A stretch of DNA of 10,032 nucleotides from Deltaproteobacteria bacterium. GTDB lineage: Bacteria; Myxococcota_A; UBA9160; SMWR01. The notes under the pieces were generated by a model. That model worked only from the letters and a program-made list of their open reading frames with translations. It searched no databases and was not told the origin of the DNA. The stretch is from assembly GCA_019313605.1 (NCBI GenBank), contig JAFDAW010000146.1, forward strand, positions 1-10,032, in the 5' to 3' direction. Both the position numbers and the translations under genes were made by a program. Each line of letters opens with the position of its first letter. Within the stretch, counting starts at the first letter, position 1. Below are positions 1-5,946 of this stretch, piece after piece.

Positions 1-57
1 GGATCTCCATATTGGCGTCATCGGCGCTTCAGGCCCCAGGCTCAAGTCCATTATCTG

Positions 58-105
58 GAGACCGCTGTAGGCCATGTGATTGATAATATGGCCAAGTCGC
101 CATAT
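58..105 (+). promoter_or_regulatory. Putative promoter and ArsR-type operator of the repressor-permease-thioredoxin operon
   Basis: A perfect 7-bp dyad, ATATGGC-N6-GCCATAT, lies at 86-105. It sits just upstream of the preferred repressor start at 133 and overlaps a -10-like hexamer GATAAT (82-87). A weak -35-like GAGACC (58-63) lies 18 bp further upstream. Repressors of the ArsR/SmtB family usually bind imperfect AT-containing dyads that overlap their own promoter, so autoregulation is the natural reading. The dyad and hexamers are seen directly; the promoter and operator roles are inferred. Confidence 0.5.
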
Positions 106-132
106 ACTTTCAGGAATCTATTGGAGGTACCC

Positions 133-429
133 GTGGCCGGTAAGAGCGACGACATCTTCCGCCAGCAGGCACGAGTGCTCAAGGTGCTCGCGAACGAATC
201 CCGGCTCCAGATCATCGATCGGCTGTCGCGAGGGGAGTGTTCGGTTGGCGAACTGACCGCCCTCGTGGGTTCGGATCCCTCGACCATCTCGAAGCATCTG
301 GCGTTGCTCCGAGCCCACGGCATCGTGCTCGACCGCCGCGAGGGGAACGTCGTGTATTACACGCTGCTCACCCCCTGCGTGATGAAATTCTTCGCGTGCG
401 CCACCCAGGTCTTGCAGGAGCGGGCATGA
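133..429 (+). CDS. ArsR-family winged-helix transcriptional repressor
   Basis: This is a 98-residue winged helix-turn-helix protein of the ArsR/SmtB family, a cytoplasmic metal- or redox-responsive repressor. Residues 14-30 carry the family signature VLKVLANESRLQIIDRL. The recognition helix is near 48-61 (SDPSTISKHLALLR), followed by the wing (RREGNVVYYTL). Cysteines C36, C82 and C89 are candidate ligands for arsenite or another thiophilic ligand; the C-terminal pair (PCVMKFFAC) resembles C-terminal sensing sites of some ArsR groups. I chose the GTG at 133 because GGAGG (123-127) lies 5 nt before it, the resulting length is typical of the family, and the dyad at 86-105 then stays in the leader. 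The frame is open further upstream, with a GTG at 76 and an ATG at 88 as alternatives. It heads a plus-strand operon with a permease and a thioredoxin-like gene. The inducing ligand is not known. Confidence 0.9.
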   Translation: MAGKSDDIFRQQARVLKVLANESRLQIIDRLSRGECSVGELTALVGSDPSTISKHLALLRAHGIVLDRREGNVVYYTLLTPCVMKFFACATQVLQERA

Positions 430-493
430 GCAGCGTCTCGCTCTGCTCTGAGTCACTCCGGCTCTGTAGCCACCGTGAATGCGGAATCCTGGG

Positions 494-1669
494 ATGAAAG
501 AGCGAACGAAGCTCACGCTGATCCTGGCAGCCTTCGCGGCCTGCTGGTTCTTGCCCCTCGGCGGAGATCCCCTCTGGGGCCCCATACACGCGAGCCTGTC
601 GCTCGTGAAGTGGTACGCGCAAGAACACGTCCTGCTCTGCCTCGTCCCGGCGTTCTTCATCGCCGGAGCGATCAGCGTGTTCGTGAGCCAGGGCGCGGTG
701 ATGAAATACCTCGGGCCCCAGGCGAAGAAGCTCGTCGCCTATCCTGTGTCTGCGGTCTCCGGGACCATCCTGGCCGTGTGCTCCTGCACGGTCTTGCCGC
801 TGTTTGCGAGCATCCACAAGCGCGGCGCGGGGCTCGGCCCCGCCACGGCGTTTCTGTATTCAGGCCCGGCGATCAACGTCCTCGCCATCATCCTCACTGC
901 TCGCATCCTCGGCCCCGAGCTCGGCATCGCCCGGGCGGTCGGCGCGATCTTGTTCGCCGTCGTCATCGGCCTGCTCATGCATCTCATCTTTCGCAAGGAG
1001 GAATCCGCGCGGCAAGCAGAAGGCCCGATTGTGATGCCGGACGATCAGAGTGAGCGCCCTCTGTGGCAGGACGGGCTCTACTTTGCGGCCATGATCGGCA
1101 TCCTTGTCTTCGCGAATTGGGGCGAGCCGCGAAATGCCGAGGCTGGCGTGTGGGCGGCCATCTACTCCGCAAAATGGATCGTCACGGGTGTCTTTGGGGT
1201 CGTGCTGATCGGCAGCATCCTCGCCTGGTTCAAGCGAGACGAGCTGAGTTTCTGGGTTGATTCGAGCTGGACATTCGCCAAGCAGATCCTGCCGCTGCTG
1301 CTCGGGGGAGTGCTCGTGGCGGGATTCTTGCTCGGCGGTCCCGGTGATTCTGCAAGTGGCATCATCCCCAACGCGTGGATCGAAAAGGCCGTGGGCGGGA
1401 ACTCCCTGCTCGCAAACTTCTTCGCGTCGTTCGTCGGTGCGTTCATGTATTTCGCCACGCTCACCGAGGTGCCGATTCTCGAGGGGCTCATCAAATCAGG
1501 AATGGGCAAGGGGCCAGCGCTCGCGCTGCTGCTCGCCGGCCCGGCCCTGTCGCTGCCCAACATGCTGGTCATCCGCAGCGTCATGGGGACGAAGAAGACA
1601 CTCGTGTTCGTGGGGCTGGTGGTCGTGCTCTCGACCATTGCGGGGATGACCTACGGCGCGTTTTTCTAG
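494..1669 (+). CDS. PF03773-type (ArsP/YraQ-like) membrane permease
   Basis: This 391-residue polytopic inner-membrane protein has two halves related in pattern, each with a GPA-containing membrane segment: SGPAINVL near 123-130 and AGPALSLPNM near 349-358. The motif CSC (C96, C98) in a helix after VSGTILAV is characteristic of the PF03773 permease family, which includes ArsP organoarsenical exporters and SO_0444-like copper/zinc efflux proteins. A charged linker near 167-190 separates the halves. Its placement between an ArsR repressor and a CxxC thioredoxin-like protein supports export of a thiol-reactive metal or metalloid; the actual substrate is undetermined. The ATG at 494 gives MKERTKL, which looks like a natural N-terminus. 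An in-frame ATG at 479 would add five residues, and neither has a strong ribosome binding site. The gene follows the repressor after 64 nt. Confidence 0.88.
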   Translation: MKERTKLTLILAAFAACWFLPLGGDPLWGPIHASLSLVKWYAQEHVLLCLVPAFFIAGAISVFVSQGAVMKYLGPQAKKLVAYPVSAVSGTILAVCSCTVLPLFASIHKRGAGLGPATAFLYSGPAINVLAIILTARILGPELGIARAVGAILFAVVIGLLMHLIFRKEESARQAEGPIVMPDDQSERPLWQDGLYFAAMIGILVFANWGEPRNAEAGVWAAIYSAKWIVTGVFGVVLIGSILAWFKRDELSFWVDSSWTFAKQILPLLLGGVLVAGFLLGGPGDSASGIIPNAWIEKAVGGNSLLANFFASFVGAFMYFATLTEVPILEGLIKSGMGKGPALALLLAGPALSLPNMLVIRSVMGTKKTLVFVGLVVVLSTIAGMTYGAFF

Positions 1670-1693
1670 CGAGTTGACAGAGAGAACATGAAA

Positions 1694-1723
1694 ACGGGTG
1701 GCCACCCCGGGTGGCGATCCCGT
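1694..1723 (+). promoter_or_regulatory. Strong two-tier hairpin before the thioredoxin-like gene
   Basis: The inner stem GCCACCC (1701-1707) pairs with GGGTGGC (1709-1715). An outer stem ACGGG (1694-1698) pairs with CCCGT (1719-1723). The structure ends three bases before the AGGGAG ribosome binding site (1726-1731). No T-tract follows, so it is not a standard terminator. It could be an intercistronic processing or stabilising element, or it could limit translation of the next gene. The pairing is visible; the role is inferred. Confidence 0.45.
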
Positions 1724-1738
1724 CAAGGGAGTATAGAT

Positions 1739-1990
1739 ATGAAAATCAAGATCCTGGGAACGGGTTGCCGAAAATGTGAGAAGCTCTACGCGGAAGCCGA
1801 GAAGGCAGTCGCCGCCTCGGGTGTCGCTGTGGAACTCGAGAAGGTCGAAAGCCTCGAAGACATCACGAAGTACGGCGTGATGATGACTCCGTCCCTGGTC
1901 ATCGACGAGGAGGTCAAAGTGAGCGGACGCATCGCACCCGCTTCAGAGATCGTCTCGTGGATCACGGCGGCGGCAAACGAGCAATCGTGA
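1739..1990 (+). CDS. Small thioredoxin-like CxxC protein (redox-active disulfide protein 2 / MTH895 type)
   Basis: This 83-residue cytoplasmic thioredoxin-fold protein begins MKIKILGTGCRKC, with the redox pair C10/C13 (CRKC) after the first strand and a cis-proline site at T50-P51 (MMTPSLVID). Length and pattern match the small archaeal and bacterial thioredoxin-like family often encoded next to PF03773 permeases. Its likely job is thiol-disulfide exchange with, or delivery of a reduced metal or metalloid to, the permease (inferred from context). The ATG at 1739 is preferred because AGGGAG (1726-1731) lies 7 nt upstream. An in-frame ATG at 1688 would add 17 residues encoded by the hairpin and has no family resemblance. 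It is probably the last gene of the operon, because the next gene is convergent. Confidence 0.9.
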   Translation: MKIKILGTGCRKCEKLYAEAEKAVAASGVAVELEKVESLEDITKYGVMMTPSLVIDEEVKVSGRIAPASEIVSWITAAANEQS

Positions 1991-2054
1991 GCCCAGCCAC
2001 GAATGAAGGCTGCGGTTGCAGCCGTGGCAGTGCCGCCGAGATCGCTCTCGTTAC

Positions 2055-2198
2055 CTAGGAGCCTGACCCAAGACTGTCGCGCCGGCCGAACGCCGCTGCA
2101 TCACCGCTGGCTGCGTTGCTCTCAATCGCCCTAGCGCTGCTAGGGCTCAATCGAGCGCCTTGCCAGCTTACCGCGACAGTCTTGGGTCAAGCTCCTAG
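2055..2198. repeat. 144-bp element with 27-bp inverted-repeat ends (MITE-like, or a bidirectional terminator)
   Basis: The left arm 2055-2081 (CTAGGAGC, one unmatched base at 2063, then TGACCCAAGACTGTCGCG) is the reverse complement of the right arm 2172-2198 at 26 of 27 positions. The 90-bp core contains an 8-bp hairpin (2128-2146) flanked by the direct repeat CTCAATCG (2121-2128 and 2146-2153). Both outer ends are CTAG, which could be a 4-bp target duplication, although CTAG is itself a palindrome. The right end carries the stop codon of the minus-strand gene (2195-2197) and is followed on the plus strand by a T-rich run (2199-2210). The structure is certain. Whether it is a miniature mobile element or a termination structure between convergent operons is not. 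Confidence 0.75.
2128..2146. terminator. Hairpin between convergent operons, possible bidirectional terminator
   Basis: GCCCTAGC (2128-2135) and GCTAGGGC (2139-2146) form a perfect 8-bp stem with a 3-nt loop, midway between the ends of two convergent transcription units. No T-tract directly follows on either strand, so termination here would be weak or would depend on the larger enclosing inverted repeat. Confidence 0.35.
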
Positions 2199-3670
2199 TC
2201 TTTCTTTTTTGCAGGTGCGGGTTCGGAGATTTTTTCGTCGATGCCCATGATCTTCTGGGCATAGCCAACATATTCTTCAAAAGGGGTCTTGAAGCGCACG
2301 ACCAGCTTCGCACCGTCGGGTGACCCTCCACCGTGCATGCAGCCGGGAACACCACCGCCGATGGTGAGCCACTCGGTCAGGCGGGCCAGCTTGAATCGGC
2401 TCTCTGACGAACACTCTCCGGCTTTGAGGCAGCGTTGTAGAAGCTCGCCGTATTTGTCGTTGGTGAAGTCTTCGTGGGAGGGCATGCAGCCCGTTTCGAC
2501 GATACCGCCGCTGATGTCCTGCGCCTGCCGCTTCACTTCGTAGGGTAGGGTGGCCACCAGCACCTTGTTGGAGTGAGCGGTCAGCTCGTCGGCAAAATAG
2601 GAACCCGACGGGTGCGATTTTCCGAGTGCACAAGCCCCCGCACCCATGCCGAAGGTCGTCTGGTTCTTGACCGACATGTCGACGAGTTTGCCCATGAACG
2701 GCTTCGCGGAAAGGCCGTTGGCCCTCGCCATCGCAGTGGCCGCACCGACCATGACGTCGCCCTGGCCGGTCACGCAAGCGCCGATGCAGGCGCGGTAATT
2801 GGCGGAGAAATAACCCACGACCTTGCCCGTATACTGGGCCTCTCCGCAGAGAAACACACGCTCGTTGGGCACGAATACGTCTTCGAACAAGAGCCAACCC
2901 TGGGTGACGCCAGTTTCCGGGACTTCGTATCCGGAGGGGGTATTCAAGTCGCGACCATCGCTCGGGCCTCTCGCCTCCACGATGGTCAAGCCCTCGATGT
3001 CGCGGGGGACTACGCAAGCCAGCGCGCAATCTTCGTCGTCGGGACCATAGGCGGTGCCGGGGAGGATGAAGACCTCGTTCGAAGACGCCGTCCCGCAGAT
3101 CATTGCCTTGGCGCCGGAGATGACGACGCCGTCATCCCTTTTTTCTTTGATGCGAACGATGGTGAAGGGGTCGGGCTGCTGCGAGGGCTTGAGCCCGCGG
3201 TTGCCCTTGGCGTCGGTCAACGCCCCGGCAACGGTGATGCCCCTCTCCTGGGCGTCGATGATCCAATTTTTCAGACGAGCCTGGTAGTCGGTGCCAAACT
3301 CCTCGTCCAACTCCTGGGTCACGGCCCAAAGCGTATTCTGCGCGTTCCACCCGACACAGACGGCGCCGGTGCAGGTACCCGAGCGGCGGTAGTTCTGTCT
3401 CTTGACGTGCATGTTGCCGATCAGGGCTTCGGCGCTCTGCATCATCGAGTTCCAGCGAAGGATCTTCTCACCGCTGAACATCGAGGTGGTCGTGTAGATG
3501 TCTTCCAGCTCGGGGTCGTTTGCTGCGTCGTAGGCGAGACAATGGCTTTCCACTGCGCGACGTGTCGCCGGGTGGGTGGTGACGTCTTCGATCAACTCGC
3601 CGAATTTGTAGACATTGGGCCGCATCTTCTTAAGCGAGGCGAGATAGTCATCTCTTGTCTTCAAAGCCAT
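2195..3670 (-). CDS. HpaB/4-hydroxybutyryl-CoA dehydratase-fold flavoprotein, divergent active site
   Basis: This 491-residue protein belongs to the HpaB/AbfD superfamily (acyl-CoA dehydrogenase-like fold, FAD dependent). Signatures along its length include YKFGELIEDV (21-30), GALTDAKGNRGLKPS (149-163), SGAKAM (185-190), LFEDVFVPNERVFLCGE (261-277), GQGDVMVGAA (302-311), PYEVKRQAQDISGG (376-389) and MHGGGSP (445-451). Compared from memory with Clostridium aminobutyricum AbfD, the cluster ligand H292 is Y292 here, the C99/C103 pair appears as C100/C105 with one extra residue between, and C299 is kept. Residues corresponding to E257, Y296, K300 and E455 are Q257, I296, V300 and G443. It is therefore unlikely to be a true 4-hydroxybutyryl-CoA dehydratase, and the pattern does not point to a two-component phenol hydroxylase either. 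The ATG at 3670 has a purine-rich GGGGG ribosome binding site 6 nt upstream. It follows the MttB-like gene after 158 nt on the same strand. The substrate is unknown. Confidence 0.8.
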   Translation of the reverse strand: MALKTRDDYLASLKKMRPNVYKFGELIEDVTTHPATRRAVESHCLAYDAANDPELEDIYTTTSMFSGEKILRWNSMMQSAEALIGNMHVKRQNYRRSGTCTGAVCVGWNAQNTLWAVTQELDEEFGTDYQARLKNWIIDAQERGITVAGALTDAKGNRGLKPSQQPDPFTIVRIKEKRDDGVVISGAKAMICGTASSNEVFILPGTAYGPDDEDCALACVVPRDIEGLTIVEARGPSDGRDLNTPSGYEVPETGVTQGWLLFEDVFVPNERVFLCGEAQYTGKVVGYFSANYRACIGACVTGQGDVMVGAATAMARANGLSAKPFMGKLVDMSVKNQTTFGMGAGACALGKSHPSGSYFADELTAHSNKVLVATLPYEVKRQAQDISGGIVETGCMPSHEDFTNDKYGELLQRCLKAGECSSESRFKLARLTEWLTIGGGVPGCMHGGGSPDGAKLVVRFKTPFEEYVGYAQKIMGIDEKISEPAPAKKKD

Positions 3671-3722
3671 CTTCTTCCCCCTTTCCAGCCCTGGATCGAA
3701 TATTTCGGGCCGGATAACTGTT

Positions 3723-3732
3723 CACTGCAGTG
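3723..3732. promoter_or_regulatory. 10-bp perfect palindrome in the gap before the flavoprotein gene
   Basis: CACTGCAGTG is a perfect palindrome in the 158-nt gap between the MttB-like stop and the flavoprotein start. A second dyad, CGAA-TAT-TTCG (3697-3707), lies between it and that start. They may mark a regulator site or a second promoter, but I see no good -35/-10 pair. Both could be chance. Confidence 0.2.
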
Positions 3733-3828
3733 CACACATGCTGGGCGACGCGCGTTGCGCGCGATCCAACTTGGCGAAGACGGGGCTTCCGTCGATCTCG
3801 GACAGCCCGACGTGGATGGGCTCAGCGC

Positions 3829-5283
3829 CTACCCCTTCAGCTCTTTATCTGCGGCTGCCAGAATCCGATCGAGTTCCTTCTGTACCTCCGGGGCCGGCGG
3901 TTCCGGGTGGTGGTTCTCCAGGATCCAACGCACCTTCTCCCGAGCCACTTCCACCGGGTCCCTGTACTGGCCGGCGGCATCCAGCTCCTGGCAATTGCTG
4001 CGCACCAGCGCATCGCGCATGTATTTGCGGGTGTGCTTCTCGCCCAGGAAGTGTCCGCCGGCTCCGACCTTGGCGCTGACGTCAACAGCCAGGGTTTCGG
4101 GGCTGATCTCCATGTCGAGATGCGAGTAGCGGGCTTGGTTGTAGAGATCGCTGTCGAGGATGATGGCTTCGGGATAGAGCAGGGTGTAGGTCGCCCGCAG
4201 CCCAAGCCCGGTGACGATCTCGGCGCTCGCCATACTCACCAGCAGCGGATCGGTGGCCACTTCGGCTGCCGCCTGCCAGCTCGCTACCTCAGCGCTTTCC
4301 GTGCCGCAGGCGCCGCCCAGGGAGGGCATGCCCCAATGGTGGGCAATCTCCACGGGCGCGAAGCGGGTCCGCGCATCCAACGGGTAGCCGACGTAGCCTC
4401 CCGTGCGGGGATCGGCCCAGGCGTGCAGGATGCAGTGGAACACCCGCGCGCCGGGGGTCGCCAGCTGCATGAGCACGGTGCCGCTGATCACTTCTGCGTC
4501 CGCCAGGGCGAGTGCTCCCGCGAAGGTGGCCGGTGCCGTCGTGCCCATGGTGGGCATGGACATGATGACGACCGGGATGCCCGCCTCGGCCAGAACCATT
4601 GCTCCCTCGAGTGCGTCTTTGTCCTGCACGAGCGGCGCGATCGTGCAGCAAATCAGCGACATCGGTGGGCGGCGCTTGACCTCCTCCAGACTGCCCCGCA
4701 ACGCGGTCGCCATCTCGACGCCGTAACGGCAGAGCTTCTCCCCCATCATCGTCACGCTCTGGTAGTGCTTGGTGTTGTTCTTCCAAGCGGCATCCATCTC
4801 GTACAGCGGGGCGGTTGCTCCGCAGTCCTGCGCACTGACCATCGTCCAGCAGAAGGACATGGAGGGCAGGTAGTCGTTGATGCGAGCCATCATGGCAACG
4901 TCGGCCAGGGCCGAAGCGCGTTGTTCACCCGTCTCGAAATCGACGACGTTGTGGCCGCAGCCGTCGTTGGTGAAGTAGGTGACACCTTCTTTCAAGGGCA
5001 GGTCCAGATCGGGATCGCGCGCGCCCAGGGTGAAACGGCGCGGCACGTTAGCCATGGCCTTGAGCACCAGATCGCGCGGGAGCTTGACGATCTGGGAACT
5101 GCGATCGACGTTCGCGCCGTGTTCGGCAAAGATCACCAGCGCCTTTTCGGAGTCGAATCGCACGCCCACGTTTTCGAGGATGTCGAGTGTGGCTTCGCGT
5201 AGCGTGTCGAGCTGCGCCTCCTCGAGGAAGCGCAGCTGACGGGATGTCGTGATGGGTTCGATCACGTGACGCTCGGTGGCCAT
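3829..5283 (-). CDS. MttB-family (non-pyrrolysine) methylamine:corrinoid methyltransferase
   Basis: This 484-residue cytoplasmic protein is of the trimethylamine methyltransferase family (PF06253), a TIM-barrel enzyme that moves a methyl group from a quaternary or tertiary amine to a Co(I) corrinoid protein. It has near full family length with no in-frame TAG, so it lacks the pyrrolysine of archaeal MttB. This places it with MtgB-like enzymes, some of which demethylate glycine betaine, carnitine or related compounds. Recognisable stretches are the N-terminal LDTLREATLDILENVGVRF, the glycine-rich GMPSLGGACG near 318-327 where MttB carries pyrrolysine, and EKHTRKYMRD near the C-terminus. I chose the ATG at 5283; an in-frame TTG at 5289 is possible. 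The start lies 12 nt after the corrinoid gene's stop, and the likely ribosome binding site (TAGGGA) overlaps that stop, implying translational coupling. The true substrate cannot be read from the sequence. Confidence 0.9.
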   Translation of the reverse strand: MATERHVIEPITTSRQLRFLEEAQLDTLREATLDILENVGVRFDSEKALVIFAEHGANVDRSSQIVKLPRDLVLKAMANVPRRFTLGARDPDLDLPLKEGVTYFTNDGCGHNVVDFETGEQRASALADVAMMARINDYLPSMSFCWTMVSAQDCGATAPLYEMDAAWKNNTKHYQSVTMMGEKLCRYGVEMATALRGSLEEVKRRPPMSLICCTIAPLVQDKDALEGAMVLAEAGIPVVIMSMPTMGTTAPATFAGALALADAEVISGTVLMQLATPGARVFHCILHAWADPRTGGYVGYPLDARTRFAPVEIAHHWGMPSLGGACGTESAEVASWQAAAEVATDPLLVSMASAEIVTGLGLRATYTLLYPEAIILDSDLYNQARYSHLDMEISPETLAVDVSAKVGAGGHFLGEKHTRKYMRDALVRSNCQELDAAGQYRDPVEVAREKVRWILENHHPEPPAPEVQKELDRILAAADKELKG

Positions 5284-5295
5284 TTTCAATTTTCC

Positions 5296-5946
5296 CTACG
5301 CTGCCGCACCGACCATCTTGCGGGCCACAGCGACCGCGGCGATCGCATCATCCGCGTAGCCGTCGGCGCCGATTTCTTTGGCAAAATCCTGGGTGACGGG
5401 GGCTCCGCCGATCATCACTTTGACCTTTTCAGCCAGCCCGGCCTCTGCGATCGAATCGATCAGTCGCTTGAGCTCCAGCAGAGTCGTCGTGAGCAGCGCC
5501 GAAGCGCCAACGATATTGGCACCGGACTCTTCGATCGCAGCGACGAAATCGTCCGCTTTCTGGTCGACCCCGATATCGATGACCTTGAAGCCGTTGGCCG
5601 TCAGCATGGTTCCCACCAGCGTCTTGCCGATTTCGTGTTGATCGCCGGCGACGGTACCCAGCACGACCGTGCCGACCACTTCCCTCTGCTCCTTGCCAAC
5701 CAGCTCTGGCTCGAGGATTTCCAAGGCCGCCTTCATGGCGCCCGCACCCTGGATCAACTCGGGCAAAAAATAGGTTCCGTTCGAAAAGAGATCGCCGACT
5801 TCTTCGATGCCTTTCATCAGGCCTTCGTTGATGCACGCCAGCGGATCGACACCTTGCTCCAGGGCCTGTCTGACCAGCGCTTCAGCTTCTTCTTCTTCCC
5901 CGTCGATCACGGCTTGGATTAGGGCCTCGAAAAGCTTCTCCGACAT
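5296..5946 (-). CDS. MttC-like corrinoid (B12-binding) methyl carrier protein
   Basis: This 216-residue protein has the two-domain layout of methyltransferase corrinoid proteins. Residues 1-88 form a helical cap (B12-binding 2-like, with GIEEVGDLFSNGTYFLPEL). Residues 90-213 form a Rossmann-like cobalamin domain. The cobalt-ligating motif DxHxxG is present as GDQHEIGK, with H104 the lower axial ligand, followed by SALLTTT and IGGAPVT, which contact the nucleotide tail. It carries the methyl group between the adjacent MttB-like enzyme and a second methyltransferase acting on tetrahydrofolate or another acceptor, which is not in this window. The ATG at 5946 has an excellent AGGAG ribosome binding site 6 nt upstream. 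It is the first gene of the minus-strand unit. No cobalamin riboswitch box was seen upstream. Confidence 0.93.
   Translation of the reverse strand: MSEKLFEALIQAVIDGEEEEAEALVRQALEQGVDPLACINEGLMKGIEEVGDLFSNGTYFLPELIQGAGAMKAALEILEPELVGKEQREVVGTVVLGTVAGDQHEIGKTLVGTMLTANGFKVIDIGVDQKADDFVAAIEESGANIVGASALLTTTLLELKRLIDSIAEAGLAEKVKVMIGGAPVTQDFAKEIGADGYADDAIAAVAVARKMVGAAA

Noticed and set aside
2..70. Possible C-terminal tail of an upstream plus-strand gene ending at a TAG (68-70)
   Set aside because: Only 22 codons are visible and no family can be recognised, so it cannot be separated from a chance open frame.
118..660. 180-residue minus-strand open frame over the repressor and permease start
   Set aside because: It has no family resemblance and opposes an ArsR gene with full motif support.
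2573..4129. 518-residue open frame on the plus strand
   Set aside because: It lies antisense to the flavoprotein and MttB-like genes, is rich in Arg, His and Gly with no recognisable domain, and is a typical high-GC shadow frame.
3730..5202. 490-residue open frame on the plus strand
   Set aside because: It is antisense to the well-supported MttB-like gene, crosses an intergenic gap, and has no family motifs.
5266..5922. 218-residue open frame on the plus strand
   Set aside because: It is antisense to the corrinoid protein gene, whose DxHxxG motif fixes the true strand and frame.
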